From Bidens hawaiensis (Eukaryota > Streptophyta > Magnoliopsida > Asterales > Asteraceae), in assembly GCA_021521415.1 (NCBI GenBank), contig JAIQDT010007307.1, positions 35,755 to 99,754 of the forward strand: a stretch of 64,000 nucleotides of DNA, written 5' to 3'. The position numbers were made by a program, and so were the translations under genes. A model generated the notes under the pieces. It was given only the letters and a program-made list of their open reading frames with translations, did not search any database and was not told the origin of the DNA. This document shows positions 21,018 through 30,169 of the stretch, piece by piece. Positions within the stretch are counted from its first letter, which is position 1. Every line of letters begins with the position of its first letter.

Positions 21018-22391
21018 ATGAATTTCTGAGCTTGCTCAACAGACTTATATGTTGATATGTTTGTTCTATGCTGTCTGAATGAATGTGTTTGATATTAGTT
21101 AAGTGTATGCTTGTTAAATGTGCTTAAGTGACATCACTGTCTTTCAAAATCAATCCTTAAAATGAATTTTCAGAAGAAATGATTTTTGAAATTGTGAAAT
21201 AATTTTAACTAAGCAACACTGTTTTTGGTGATCTCATGTGAGATATGATAAGATTATCCAGTTATAAACCTTAAAGAAGGTTCAAAACCTTTGGACAGAA
21301 ATAGTATCCAACCTTTGGGAAGCGATAGAAAACTGCTTAAGATAACTAACCCATGGATTATAAGTTCAAAAGGCTTTGAGTACGGTCATTGGCAATGTAT
21401 GGTAGCTTTCCATAATCTGTAGTTGTCATATGTGATATAAATTTAAATCTGCTAAGTATGACGTGGTGAAACATTGGAAGATAAGGTATGCTCTCTAGCA
21501 TATCTCTCCGGATGATAGGCAGAAAGGTTATTATCCAATCATACACGAGCCTGTTGGTGGTTCTGGTGTAACAAAATATTCACTAAGTATTTGAGCAGAA
21601 ATAAATTATTGCTGTATGGCAAATTTATCAAAAGAAAAGTAAAAGAAAGTTATTGAAAAATATAAAAGGATCAAAAATATAGTATAAAGAAGTAAGTTAA
21701 CTGATTTCATGACTTAAAGGGCACCAAGGGTACTACAGGGGTGGGGCATCCAAATAAGTCCTAAACACCCTGAATGTAAGGCATGTAAGTCCGGATGGCA
21801 TGTAAGTCCAACGTTCAACCTTACAGTCTGTTATCTAAGACAAATAAATAAATAACTGCTAAATTATACAAAAAGCAATTTTGACAAGGGCATCAAGGGG
21901 TCGAAGTCAATTAGGGGGGATTTGAAGAAAGCTAAATAAGCTTTGAGAAGAGATTTGAAGCAACCTGAAAATATAGTGATAACAATTCCTAACTTATGCT
22001 CTAATTGAACCCTAAATGTATAACAGAAAGCAATGACCATTATGCTAAGTGTACCTACTGTCAACCTGACTCAAGTTATAATAACATTGACCATGAAGTG
22101 GTGTGATCTTGTGTTAAATAGTCTGATCCCATGTTGAGATCTTTCTATAAAATTGTTTTCAATAGAATGTTCCACTGGAATTTGATCTCTTATTTCACCT
22201 TAAACAAATTGCTCAGTTCAACTCACTGTTCTAAAATGATTATCCTCTATGAAAGGTTGAAATTTTGAGAACATAACATAAATGATCAGGTCCAACATTT
22301 GTGGCATAACAGTTGTGATTATCAACATAAATTGAAAAATCAATTAAGTGTTTTGAGCAAAGAAACTGTGCTTGCTTGTGTTCCACTGCTT

Positions 22392-23230
22392 CGAGTACAC
22401 TACGTGACCTGCACGATTCATCTATATGGTTCGAGCATGAATGTTACTTTTAAGCATACTGATGATCTGAAAAATTATTGTTTCAGAAATTCGAGCATGT
22501 ATCTTACCTTCGAGCATTCTGATGACATGACAATTTGCTATTAAGAGTTTTAACCATGTATCTTACTTAAGAGCACCTGCTATGGTGTGAAAATTGATGT
22601 TATGTGTTTCGAGCATGATTGCATGATAAATTGTAAGACCTAAGTCTTCGAGCATAGAAGTGTGCTAGGTGTTTCGGTATGAAAGTTCGAGCTTATGAAA
22701 ATGGATTACTTTGTTAAGTAGTTCGAGCAAACTTGTGAGCTAGACACTTAGGTTATGCGTTCGAGTACAGGCATAGGAAAGATTTAATATGCTAAGGCTT
22801 TCGAGCATAAGGGTACATCGAGCACATTGAGCTGTAGCAATCTAAGTGAGTCGAGCAAAGGTTCTAACACTATTAAGAATGCATCTCAAGAATAGGGTAT
22901 TGTCGTGATAGATTTCTAAGTATCTCAAGCATGATGCAGAGTCGAGTAGGGTTAGATTACAGGTGTGTCTCAGGCAATATATTGAATAAATTTTGCTAAC
23001 TACATTCGAGCACACTACACCTCGAGTATCACTCAATACTCAAACAAGTAATCTAATGATCATTAAACATTTGGCTAAGGCATCGAGCACAAGTCTATTC
23101 GAGCACACTGTCTCGAGTATACTAGTGCTCAAAAGCAGTATATTTCAAGTACATCGAGCAAGGGTTTATACTAAGTACTCGAGTACAGTTGGTTACAGCT
23201 GTTCATTTGATTGTATGCTCGAGCAAGGGA
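22392..23230 (+). repeat. TTCGAGCA motif block 2, element A
   Basis: About twenty copies of TCGAGCA or the variant TCGAGTA lie within 840 bp directly upstream of the TATA-like box, most in the sense orientation. Element B keeps the block at about 39127-39950. Confidence 0.8.
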
Positions 23231-23310
23231 GGTACATTAAATTTGAATTAAATAAGAACTGTCGTGCACTAGACGACAAATGGAGGTACTGTACCACCCC
23301 AAGCGTTAGG

Positions 23311-23320
23311 TATAAAAAGG
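23311..23320 (+). promoter_or_regulatory. TATA-like box ahead of the post-pol reading frame, element A
   Basis: TATAAAAAGG is followed about 25-45 bases later by a CT-rich stretch (TTTCTTCTTCTCTCTATTACACC), a usual plant transcription start context. Element B keeps TATAAAAGG and the same downstream sequence at 40028. This is an inferred promoter; no transcript evidence is available here. Confidence 0.5.
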
Positions 23321-23470
23321 GGGACTTAGAAACGTTTTCACATATTTCTTCTTCTCTCTATTACACCTAGACGAAAACCCCTTTTCTCGTGTTATTTCCC
23401 GCTTGATCGAATACTCTAATACTCACTCGATTTTACTTCGAATACAGCCATTAGCTCTGTTTCGACTTTG

Positions 23471-23561
23471 GTAAGACATCGTTATTCGATAATCGTCACA
23501 CCGATTTTGAAATTAGGGTTTCTAATTAATTTACGAACTAATTGTTTACTTGTTTTTGCAG
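23471..23561 (+). other. Candidate 91-bp leader intron, element A
   Basis: The sequence TTG|GTAAGACATC opens and TTGTTTTTGCAG|GT closes a 91-base, AT-rich stretch containing TTCTAATTAAT as a possible branch region. Donor and acceptor are typical of plant introns. The corresponding stretch in element B (40187-40277) has exactly the same length and both splice signals. It lies between the TATA-like box and the first ATG of the post-pol frame. Confidence 0.5.
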
Positions 23562-23583
23562 GTACGCATATTACTACAAAACA

Positions 23584-24463
23584 GGTTATTGAAGACGCTA
23601 TTGTCATCTTCCCATCTTCAATTAGTTCTGCACCTTTGCATACCTGATGGCCTTTAAATTCGAGAAGATGCACAATATGTGCGCTCAGTTAGAGCTTGAT
23701 GATGAGAACATGGAGTTGGAAAACATGATTACTTTTCTCAGAAACTCCAACTTGATGGTAGCACTAACTGAGAACCCCACAATTTATGGGAACCATATTA
23801 CTGATTTTTGGGGGTTAGCGACCTATGTCAATGATGTGAACGGAAAGAGAATTGAGGCCTCTATCCTCAATAATGACATTGACGTAACAGAAGCCTCTAT
23901 CAGAGCTGCGTTGGAACTTAATGATAATTTTGATGCTCAGCCATCTTTCTCAGTCCCAAGACTGTTAAGAGTCTTTCAGGAGACTATGGGATACAAGAGA
24001 GGCTTGAAGGAGGGAAAATTTATGGTTATTGAAGACGCTATTGTCATCTTCTCATCTTCAATTAGTTCTGCACCTTTGCATACCTGATGGCCTTTAAATT
24101 CGAGAAGATGCACAATATGTGCGCTCAGTTAGAGCTTGATGATGAGAACATGGAGTTGGAAAACATGATTACTTTTCTCAGAAACTCCAACTTGATGGTA
24201 GCACTAACTGAGAACCCCACAATTTATGGGAACCATATTACTGATTTTTGGGGGTTAGCGACCTATGACAATGATGTGAACGGAAAGAGAATTGAGGCCT
24301 CTATCCTCAATAATGACATTGACGTAACAGAAGCCTCTATCAGAGCTGCGTTGGAACTTAATGATAATTTTGATGCTCAGCCATCTTTCTCAGTCCCAAG
24401 ACTGTTAAGAGTCTTTCAGGAGACTATGGGATACAAGAGAGGCGTGAAGGAGGGAAAATTTCA
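23584..24463 (+). repeat. Tandem 440-bp duplication at the start of the extra frame, element A
   Basis: Copy 1 (23584-24023) and copy 2 (24024-24463) are almost identical, starting GGTTATTGAAGACGC. Copy 1 carries an ATG at 23647 and copy 2 one at 24087. The frame from the first ATG ends in TGA overlapping the second ATG (ATGATGG-type junction), so the first frame is a 146-residue repeat of the N-terminal domain. Element B has a single copy. Confidence 0.9.
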
Positions 24464-24800
24464 GAAAGGAAGTTTTCCACTTATCTACCAGTTCCTGATC
24501 CATCACGTTATCCAGTCCTTATCTCCTAGGAGAGGGACTTGGACATTATTGAGCAGAGAGCTCGGGACTCTCACTGTGGCGATACTCTACCAACAACCCT
24601 TCAACATTTCAAGACTAATCATTGAAGGGTTATTGTCAAAATGCAGAGAAAGAAGTCAATCAGAGATTTCTTATGTATCCTCATTTCCTGCAAATTTTGA
24701 TAAACAGAGCTTTACCGGATCTTTAACAAACAGGACAGATATTGAGATTGCAAAATCCCAACATCTGCAAACGAATGAAAGATGCCAAGAGCAACTTTGA
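24087..24800 (+). pseudogene. Element A post-pol protein, N-terminal domain
   Basis: The protein starts MAFKFEKMHNMCAQLE. It includes FLRNSNLMVALTENPTIYG, ITDFWGLATY, VTEASIRAALELND and, further on, FLIHHVIQSLSPRRGTW and QPFNISRLI. This pattern (VALTENPTIY, HITDFW, VTEASIR, FLIH.I.QSLSP) is the one I recall for extra reading frames of large plant copia elements, especially in Asteraceae. The function is unknown. No signal peptide or membrane segment is apparent, so it does not look like an envelope glycoprotein. A frameshift near 24640 separates it from FLMYPRFLQIL-type sequence conserved in element B. The expected continuation opens at 24742 in another frame. Confidence 0.75.
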
Positions 24801-25806
24801 AGACAATGATGATTGGGATGTACTCCCATGGTTGCTTGTGCCAGCACTAGGAGCTATTGATGTACCTAGAACCCCTGGGAATAATGATGATGAAGAGGAT
24901 GATGATGGAGATGATGATGGTGCAGATGATGACAATGATCAGAACGAAGGAGGAGACAATGGTCCGAATGTTGATAATCCTATAGATGTGGTCAATGTTG
25001 AACATGCTCAAGATGTGATTATGCCTCAAATTGAATTTATTACTCATGAAGGAGATGATGCAGAGATAATGGGTGAAGACACTAAGATGACTAATCCTGC
25101 AAATCAAGAGGGGAATGAAGAACCAGAGTTGGAGGTTAATGATCAAACTGATGAACCAGTTGAGGGTCCCAGCAACAAAGTTACTGAGTCTTTGGAAGAT
25201 GATGACTTTATTACAAACGTTATATCAAATGTTGCTAAAACAATCAACAAGATAACTCCACCAGACTCACCACCACCTGAGGTTTACGATGATGAAACAG
25301 ACTCCATTGACCTTAATGATGTAGATGACGACATTTCTTCCTCCCCAGCTACAACTGAACCTGCATTATCTAACTTTGAACCAATCCATGATACACATGT
25401 CCCTTCCCCACCAACTTCCCCACTTCATACCTCATCTGTTTCCCAACCTGCCCTACCTGATCAAGATACACATCTTCAAACCCCACCATCCTCTCCATTA
25501 CAAGAAACCCATTCCACTACCACTACCCAGCCAACACAACCACTTCCCACAGAACTTAAGCCCTATAATGTCCCATCTCCAGAAACTGCTGAATCAGAAC
25601 CCTTTTCTGAACCTGCACCAAAGCCAACTCAAGAAACCCCACCTACAGGTCCGAATCTGTATGACATAATCAGTGAAAATGCCAAACTGGAGTTTGAAAA
25701 TATCATGCCGAGGGAGAAGAATGTGGTTTTGGAATCTAGAAACAAAGCTTTGGAGGCTGCGTTAAATGAGGCACTACTGAAAATTCGAACCCTAGAGGGG
25801 CAGTAA
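24742..25806 (+). pseudogene. Element A post-pol protein, acidic and proline-rich middle
   Basis: It continues the protein as LQNPNICKRMKDAKSNFEDNDDWDVLPW, followed by a nearly pure aspartate/glutamate run (about 24880-24965), a proline/threonine/serine-rich stretch (about 25395-25650), and a heptad-like segment starting LYDIISENAKLEFENIM that looks like a coiled coil. A TAA at 25804-25806 ends the frame; element B has TCG there, so the protein was once longer. Confidence 0.7.
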
Positions 25807-26212
25807 GAGGTTGAGAAGACCTCAGATGCACCAAAATAGGGGGAGAAACCTGTTGATGCCGAAGGATTGCATGATAGTGCAGAAGAATTAAAGGTGATTG
25901 GAGACATATATGCCAGCTCTGATGAAGAAGCTGTGGATGTTGGACCATCAGATGCATTAAACATGATAAATCAAGCATACGGAGATGGAGAATCTGGTGA
26001 TGATGGGGAGAGTGAAAGTGAACATGAAACTGAAGAGGATAAGATGAAAGAAAAGAAAAAGGGAAAGGGATTGTTTTTACTGATGATGATTTACATCCCA
26101 AGTCCCAGCACAAAGCTCAATCCGGTGATGCTATACTTCACAAAGAAAATGTGATTGATCCTGATGTAGCAGAATATGAATCTGTAAAGACTGCCATGAT
26201 ATTAATGAAGAT
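25807..26212 (+). pseudogene. Element A post-pol protein, broken acidic segment
   Basis: After the TAA at 25804 and a TAG at about 25838 the reading continues at 25867 (MHDSAEELKVIGDIYASSDEE), in phase with element B's uninterrupted counterpart at about 42107. A frame change near 26070-26100 separates it from the next block. Confidence 0.6.
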
Positions 26213-27604
26213 TTGGAGTCTCTAAATCAAGAAAGTGAGGAGGAAATTCCTCAAGAAGTCCTTGAAACATTGATCAAAATGAAAGAAAAGGATGAGGAGA
26301 ATGAGAGATTAACAAAGGAGGCAGATGAGGCAATCAAGTCCACACTGGATGCTCTAAAAGCAAATCTAAATGTTGATGAACAAGAGAGTACACAAACTAA
26401 AGAACCAGTGATAACTGAGCCTGAAGAGACTATAGTAACTGAACCTGAACAATCTGAAACTGAACCTGCCAATCCAGAGAATGAAACTGATAAAGAACAG
26501 GAATTTGATTTGGGTCCAGTAAGTCATGAAGAAGATGAAACTATTGAAATATCTACTAGCACAATGGTAAAAATGGTTATAATGAAGGGTTTGATAGACA
26601 TTTTAAACAAACCAGAAGGGCATCATCTGGAAATAGTAATGGCTGCCAGAAAGGCTCAAAGAGACTTTATTGAAAGAAGCAAAGAAAGAGAACCAGTGGT
26701 CGAAGAACCAACTGAGACTACTGAACCAGTTGTAAACGAAGTAAATGAAGAAGATAAGGATACCCATGAAAAAGATCCAGTAACAGAGGAAATCATTGAT
26801 GAAGAACCAAAAACTGATGAGCCTGTTGTTAAAGAAATGGTTGACAAAGAGCCGGAAATTGAAATGACACCACCTACCTCACCTGTCCCATCAGAATCAA
26901 TCTTAACTGAACAGTCTGAACCAGAACCTGAAGCAAAAGAATCACTCAAAAGAAAAGAAGGAGCTGAGATTGAAACACCTAAGTCGAAAAGGCAAAAAAC
27001 AGTAAAGGTAATGGTGTACAAGAGGAGATTGGAGAAGCTTGAAGAGAGGAAAAAGTCTAAATCGATGAAAGTGGAAGAACCAATGATTGGGGCACTCCAC
27101 AATCTTGAAGCAACCAGTGATATAGAAGATGATAGTGAAGGAGAAGTGAAAGGTGTTGAAAAAGAGAATGAACACAGAGATTACTTGATCAGCTTTGACT
27201 ATGACTTAAAGTACATTCAAAGATTATCCAAAGAAGACATAGCCAAAGAAGCTGAAGGGTGGAGAATGAGAAAGTCAAAAAGAGAAGCTTTGATTAAAGC
27301 TGGACACAAGCCTTCATTCCTGAACTTGCAATCATTTGACACAATAGACAGACATTACAAGAATGCTCTTGTGGAAAATATTTCAGAGTATGTGAAAAAG
27401 GTGACAAAGAAGAAGGAACAGACAGAAAAAGTGTCGAAAGAGTCTGATAGTAGCAAAATCAGAATTGAAAAGAAAGCCCGTGATGAAACAAACTATGAAG
27501 CATTAAAGGCTAAACATAATGACATAAATTTTCTTCAACTGTACGGAAACAGCTATAATTTCTTGATAAATCTTTCTCCTGAAGAATTGAAAAGAAAAAT
27601 TTAA
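26213..27604 (+). pseudogene. Element A post-pol protein, long charged segment
   Basis: This is the longest open frame in the window, 463 residues. It is dominated by glutamate, lysine, threonine and proline (EEPTETTEPVV-like repeats). A basic cluster, KRKEGAEIETPKSKRQK, resembles a bipartite nuclear localisation signal. The segment DYDLKYIQRLSKEDIAKEA and the end YNFLINLSPEELKRKI are conserved in element B. No enzyme domain is visible. The TAA at 27602-27604 is a lesion, since element B reads on with KLVK. Confidence 0.7.
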
Positions 27605-28801
27605 CTAGTAAAAGCCTCTCACAGAGATCAGAAAAGTCAAGAAAAATATGAGAGAGAACAGAAGTTAAGGATGAGATTGCAGAGGGAGAGAGATGAGGCC
27701 AAGAAGAAGGAAGAAGAAGTGAGAAGATGGTTTGAAGACCCTCAAAGGGTACAGACTTTAAAGAGGATATTAATGGAGAAAGGGATGACCGAAGAAAAGT
27801 TTCAAAAAATACCTCATGAAAAATTGATTGAAATATACAATAGAGAGCAGAAACTGTATTTGGAAACCCGAAAATTGCAGGAAGCTAAGCAGAGAGCCGA
27901 AGAAGAAGTTCGAGCAGAAATGATGAGTGCTCTTCACAAAAGGGGTGCAAAAATGTCAAGGCTAGTAGTTCAAACAGATGAGACTATCAGAAAAAGGTAC
28001 GAAGAGGCTGGGCTACATCAAACAAAGTCAAATACTTAAGGAAGCTCGAGCTGAACCCCAAGGTCTGAGATTGTGAGGCCTGAGCCACCAAGAAATTTAA
28101 ATTTGCCCACACATCTTTTCTTCGACAAAAGATACAAGACCTTGAAGGTTGTTACTGAAGATCAAAAAGAAACTCTCATCTTTAGAGACGATTTGAGAAA
28201 CTTTTCAAAGGAACAATTGAAGAAGATGGCAACACTGGATCTTCATGACAATCAAAACAGAGGTCAATTGGCCGAACAACAAAGAAACGAGCTTTCCAAA
28301 TTTCTCAAAGAACAAGCAGAAAAGGGCTTCCCATTTATCAACCAAAGAAAGAAAGAGATAAGGAGTCAAGCAGAGAGGGACAAAAGGAACAAGAGAATAA
28401 ATGAAGTACACATTCTGGAGCTCTCTCTGTTTGAAGATAAGAGAAGGAAATCCAAGCAAGCAACTCACATGGAAAAAGGAAAACTCTATAAGAGTGCTTA
28501 GCCATGAGGATAGAGAGAACCAAATTCAGTGGTTCAGATTAATGGAAGAATCACCTTCATCTCATACAACCAGCATAACGACTCGATTTCTCTGAGGAAT
28601 GCGTCGGGAATACCCATTTCTGTGATTAGAAATGATGGGGATCTTAAATTCATGCACCCTCAAGATCTACAAGACTTAATTGATGCTGAATTCCCCATTG
28701 ATTCCTCTAATGTTGTGGAACTGGACATGATTAAACAAAAGGCCACCCTTGTAAAGCAAATGAAAGAAGAATCTGACACAAAGAAGAGGAGGAGAAGATA
28801 G
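27605..28801 (+). pseudogene. Element A post-pol protein, coiled-coil C-terminal part
   Basis: The pieces 27671-28039, 28073-28501 and 28529-28801 continue the same protein. The first is a long charged helix (QRERDEAKKKEEEVRRWFEDP). The second contains NLPTHLFFDKRYKTLKV. The last, VQINGRITFISYN then FMHPQDLQDLIDAEFP, ends KKRRRR with TAG at 28799-28801. Stops near 28039 and 28501 and a frameshift break it. The final FMHPQDLQDL block is well conserved in element B, suggesting selection on the C-terminus before decay. Confidence 0.7.
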
Positions 28802-29026
28802 CAGAATGGAAGCTCAATGACAATTAATTTTATTTTTGTTTATCTTTGTAATTGTGTTTTGTATTTAATGTAAAAACTTTAATGTATAATGCCCAAAAGG
28901 CAGAATTCCTATTTATGTAATGAAATGACATGTTCTTGAATGATATATCTTTGATGTCTGATACATGTGTAACTCTATGCAGGAATGTTTTGGTGCATCT
29001 GAGCTTGTTCTAATCTAGGGGGAGAT
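28802..29026 (+). other. Element A 3' untranslated region with polypurine tract
   Basis: AT-rich DNA ends with AGGGGGAGA at 29017-29025, immediately before the LTR at 29027. This is the expected plus-strand primer position. Confidence 0.8.
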
Positions 29027-30061
29027 TGTTGGGTCGGATTTTTGATAAGGAAGATTGAAATCTTCTCAACCTCTTAAGAAAACGGCTAAGTATGGACTTC
29101 GAGCAAGCCTAGACGATCGAGCATGGTTTTACTACTTCGACCAAGGTCTTCAGAACCTTGAATGGTTGATTCTACTAAGTGTTAAGGCTTCGAGCAAGCT
29201 ACACTTCAATGAGCAAGAGTATTCTTCTATCGAGCATGGATTGCCAATCGAGCAAGCAGCTTGATCATACAAGTTTTAACCAAGTGTTACGAGCACAGGA
29301 TGATCGAGCACATGGGGAAAAGCATGGATGCAATAAGAAGATGTCACGTGATTAAAGCAAGGACTTCGAGCACAGTTCAGTATCCCGAGCAAAATTTACA
29401 TCCGAGCATGCTAAAGATTGCTGAAAAAGAGACTGAAGACATCAAGAAGAATGAGCTTGCTCGATGGACTAGTTCGAGCAAAGCATGGATTAGTCAAGAG
29501 GAATGAAGCTGGCTGGAGGAGAATATCTTCACTGAAGATATTCTAAGTAAAGTATACTCGAGGACAATCATCGAGCATACCTAGCATAGTGAGTCCGCTC
29601 GAGCAAGATTGTTACCTTGCTCGAGGACTCAACACTTGTATTATTTTGTATTTCATTATGTAATGATTAGGAACTTCTAGAAAGAATGTCAGGGTCTATA
29701 AATAGGTTCCTAGGTTTCCATTTAGGGCACGAATACGGATAACGACGTACACAATACGAGAAACATTCTAAAAGAATATTCTATTTGTTTCCTCGTACTT
29801 CCGCCGCCGCCGTCACGCACGGAAACCCTAGACATTTCTTTCACTGTCGCATTAATGGCTCATTTAATACAGTGAATCTTTGTCTTTGAATGTGCTCTTA
29901 TTGATTACTTGTTATCATTTCGTGTTTGTTATTTTCACTCCTTAGTTCCCACTTGTTGGATATCCTGATTCCACCGGAATATTCAATAGGCCTTTGGGTT
30001 ACAGAGTTGGTGTGTTCTTGTCACCCTTTTCTAAGGGTTCACCCGAATCACGGTCCTGACA
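29027..30061 (+). repeat. LTR B (3' LTR of A and 5' LTR of B)
   Basis: 1035 bp from TGTTGGGTCGG to GGTCCTGACA. TCTATAAATAGG at 29695-29706 is a good TATA box. About fifteen TCGAGCA-type motifs lie upstream of it in U3, mostly sense, the same motif as in the spacer. It is preceded by a polypurine tract and followed by an iMet primer site, so it is intact as an LTR. Confidence 0.9.
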
Positions 30062-30063
30062 AG

Positions 30064-30075
30064 TGGTATCAGAGC
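30064..30075 (+). other. Primer-binding site of element B
   Basis: TGGTATCAGAGC lies two bases after LTR B and matches the initiator methionine tRNA 3' end. Confidence 0.9.
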
Positions 30076-30169
30076 TTTGGAAGCTCGTTGAAGGCCATGG
30101 GACAGAAGTTTTGTGAAAAAGCTTGAAGCTTTACTCTGTTTCTCTACTGCAAATCCTTGATCTGCTGAA

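Larger units (their letters stand above)
20415..23310 (+). other. Element A spacer between pol and the extra reading frame
   Basis: No protein is recognised in 2.9 kb. Two blocks (20613-21017 and 22392-23230) are dense in TTCGAGCA-type motifs. The middle (about 21222-22040) lacks the motif and differs from the corresponding place in element B. The right end runs into a TATA-like box at 23311. Confidence 0.75.
14750..30061 (+). mobile_element. Giant copia element A (shares its 3' LTR with element B)
   Basis: The element starts TGTTGGGTTGG at 14750 and ends with the LTR at 29027-30061. Its internal region has gag, protease, integrase, reverse transcriptase and RNase H in copia order, a 2.9-kb spacer and a 5-kb extra reading frame. 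LTR A and the gag start are partly deleted. The long LTR, iMet primer type and post-pol frame resemble the SIRE/Maximus lineage of Ty1/copia. Every coding block carries stops or frameshifts. The flank before LTR A (TTGGA) does not match the flank after LTR C (GTATT), so the tandem pair is not a single simple insertion. Confidence 0.85.

Noticed and set aside
20613..23230. Tandem satellite
   Set aside because: The TTCGAGCA copies are irregularly spaced and the DNA between them is not repeated.
24723..24935. Minus-strand serine-rich frame
   Set aside because: It is the antisense of the aspartate/glutamate run of the post-pol protein.
25325..25669. Proline/leucine/histidine-rich frame overlapping the post-pol protein
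   Set aside because: It is a shifted reading of the P/T-rich segment; the main frame is conserved in element B.
23647..28801. Envelope glycoprotein gene
   Set aside because: No signal peptide, membrane anchor or glycoprotein pattern could be seen; the sequence is acidic and coiled-coil rich.
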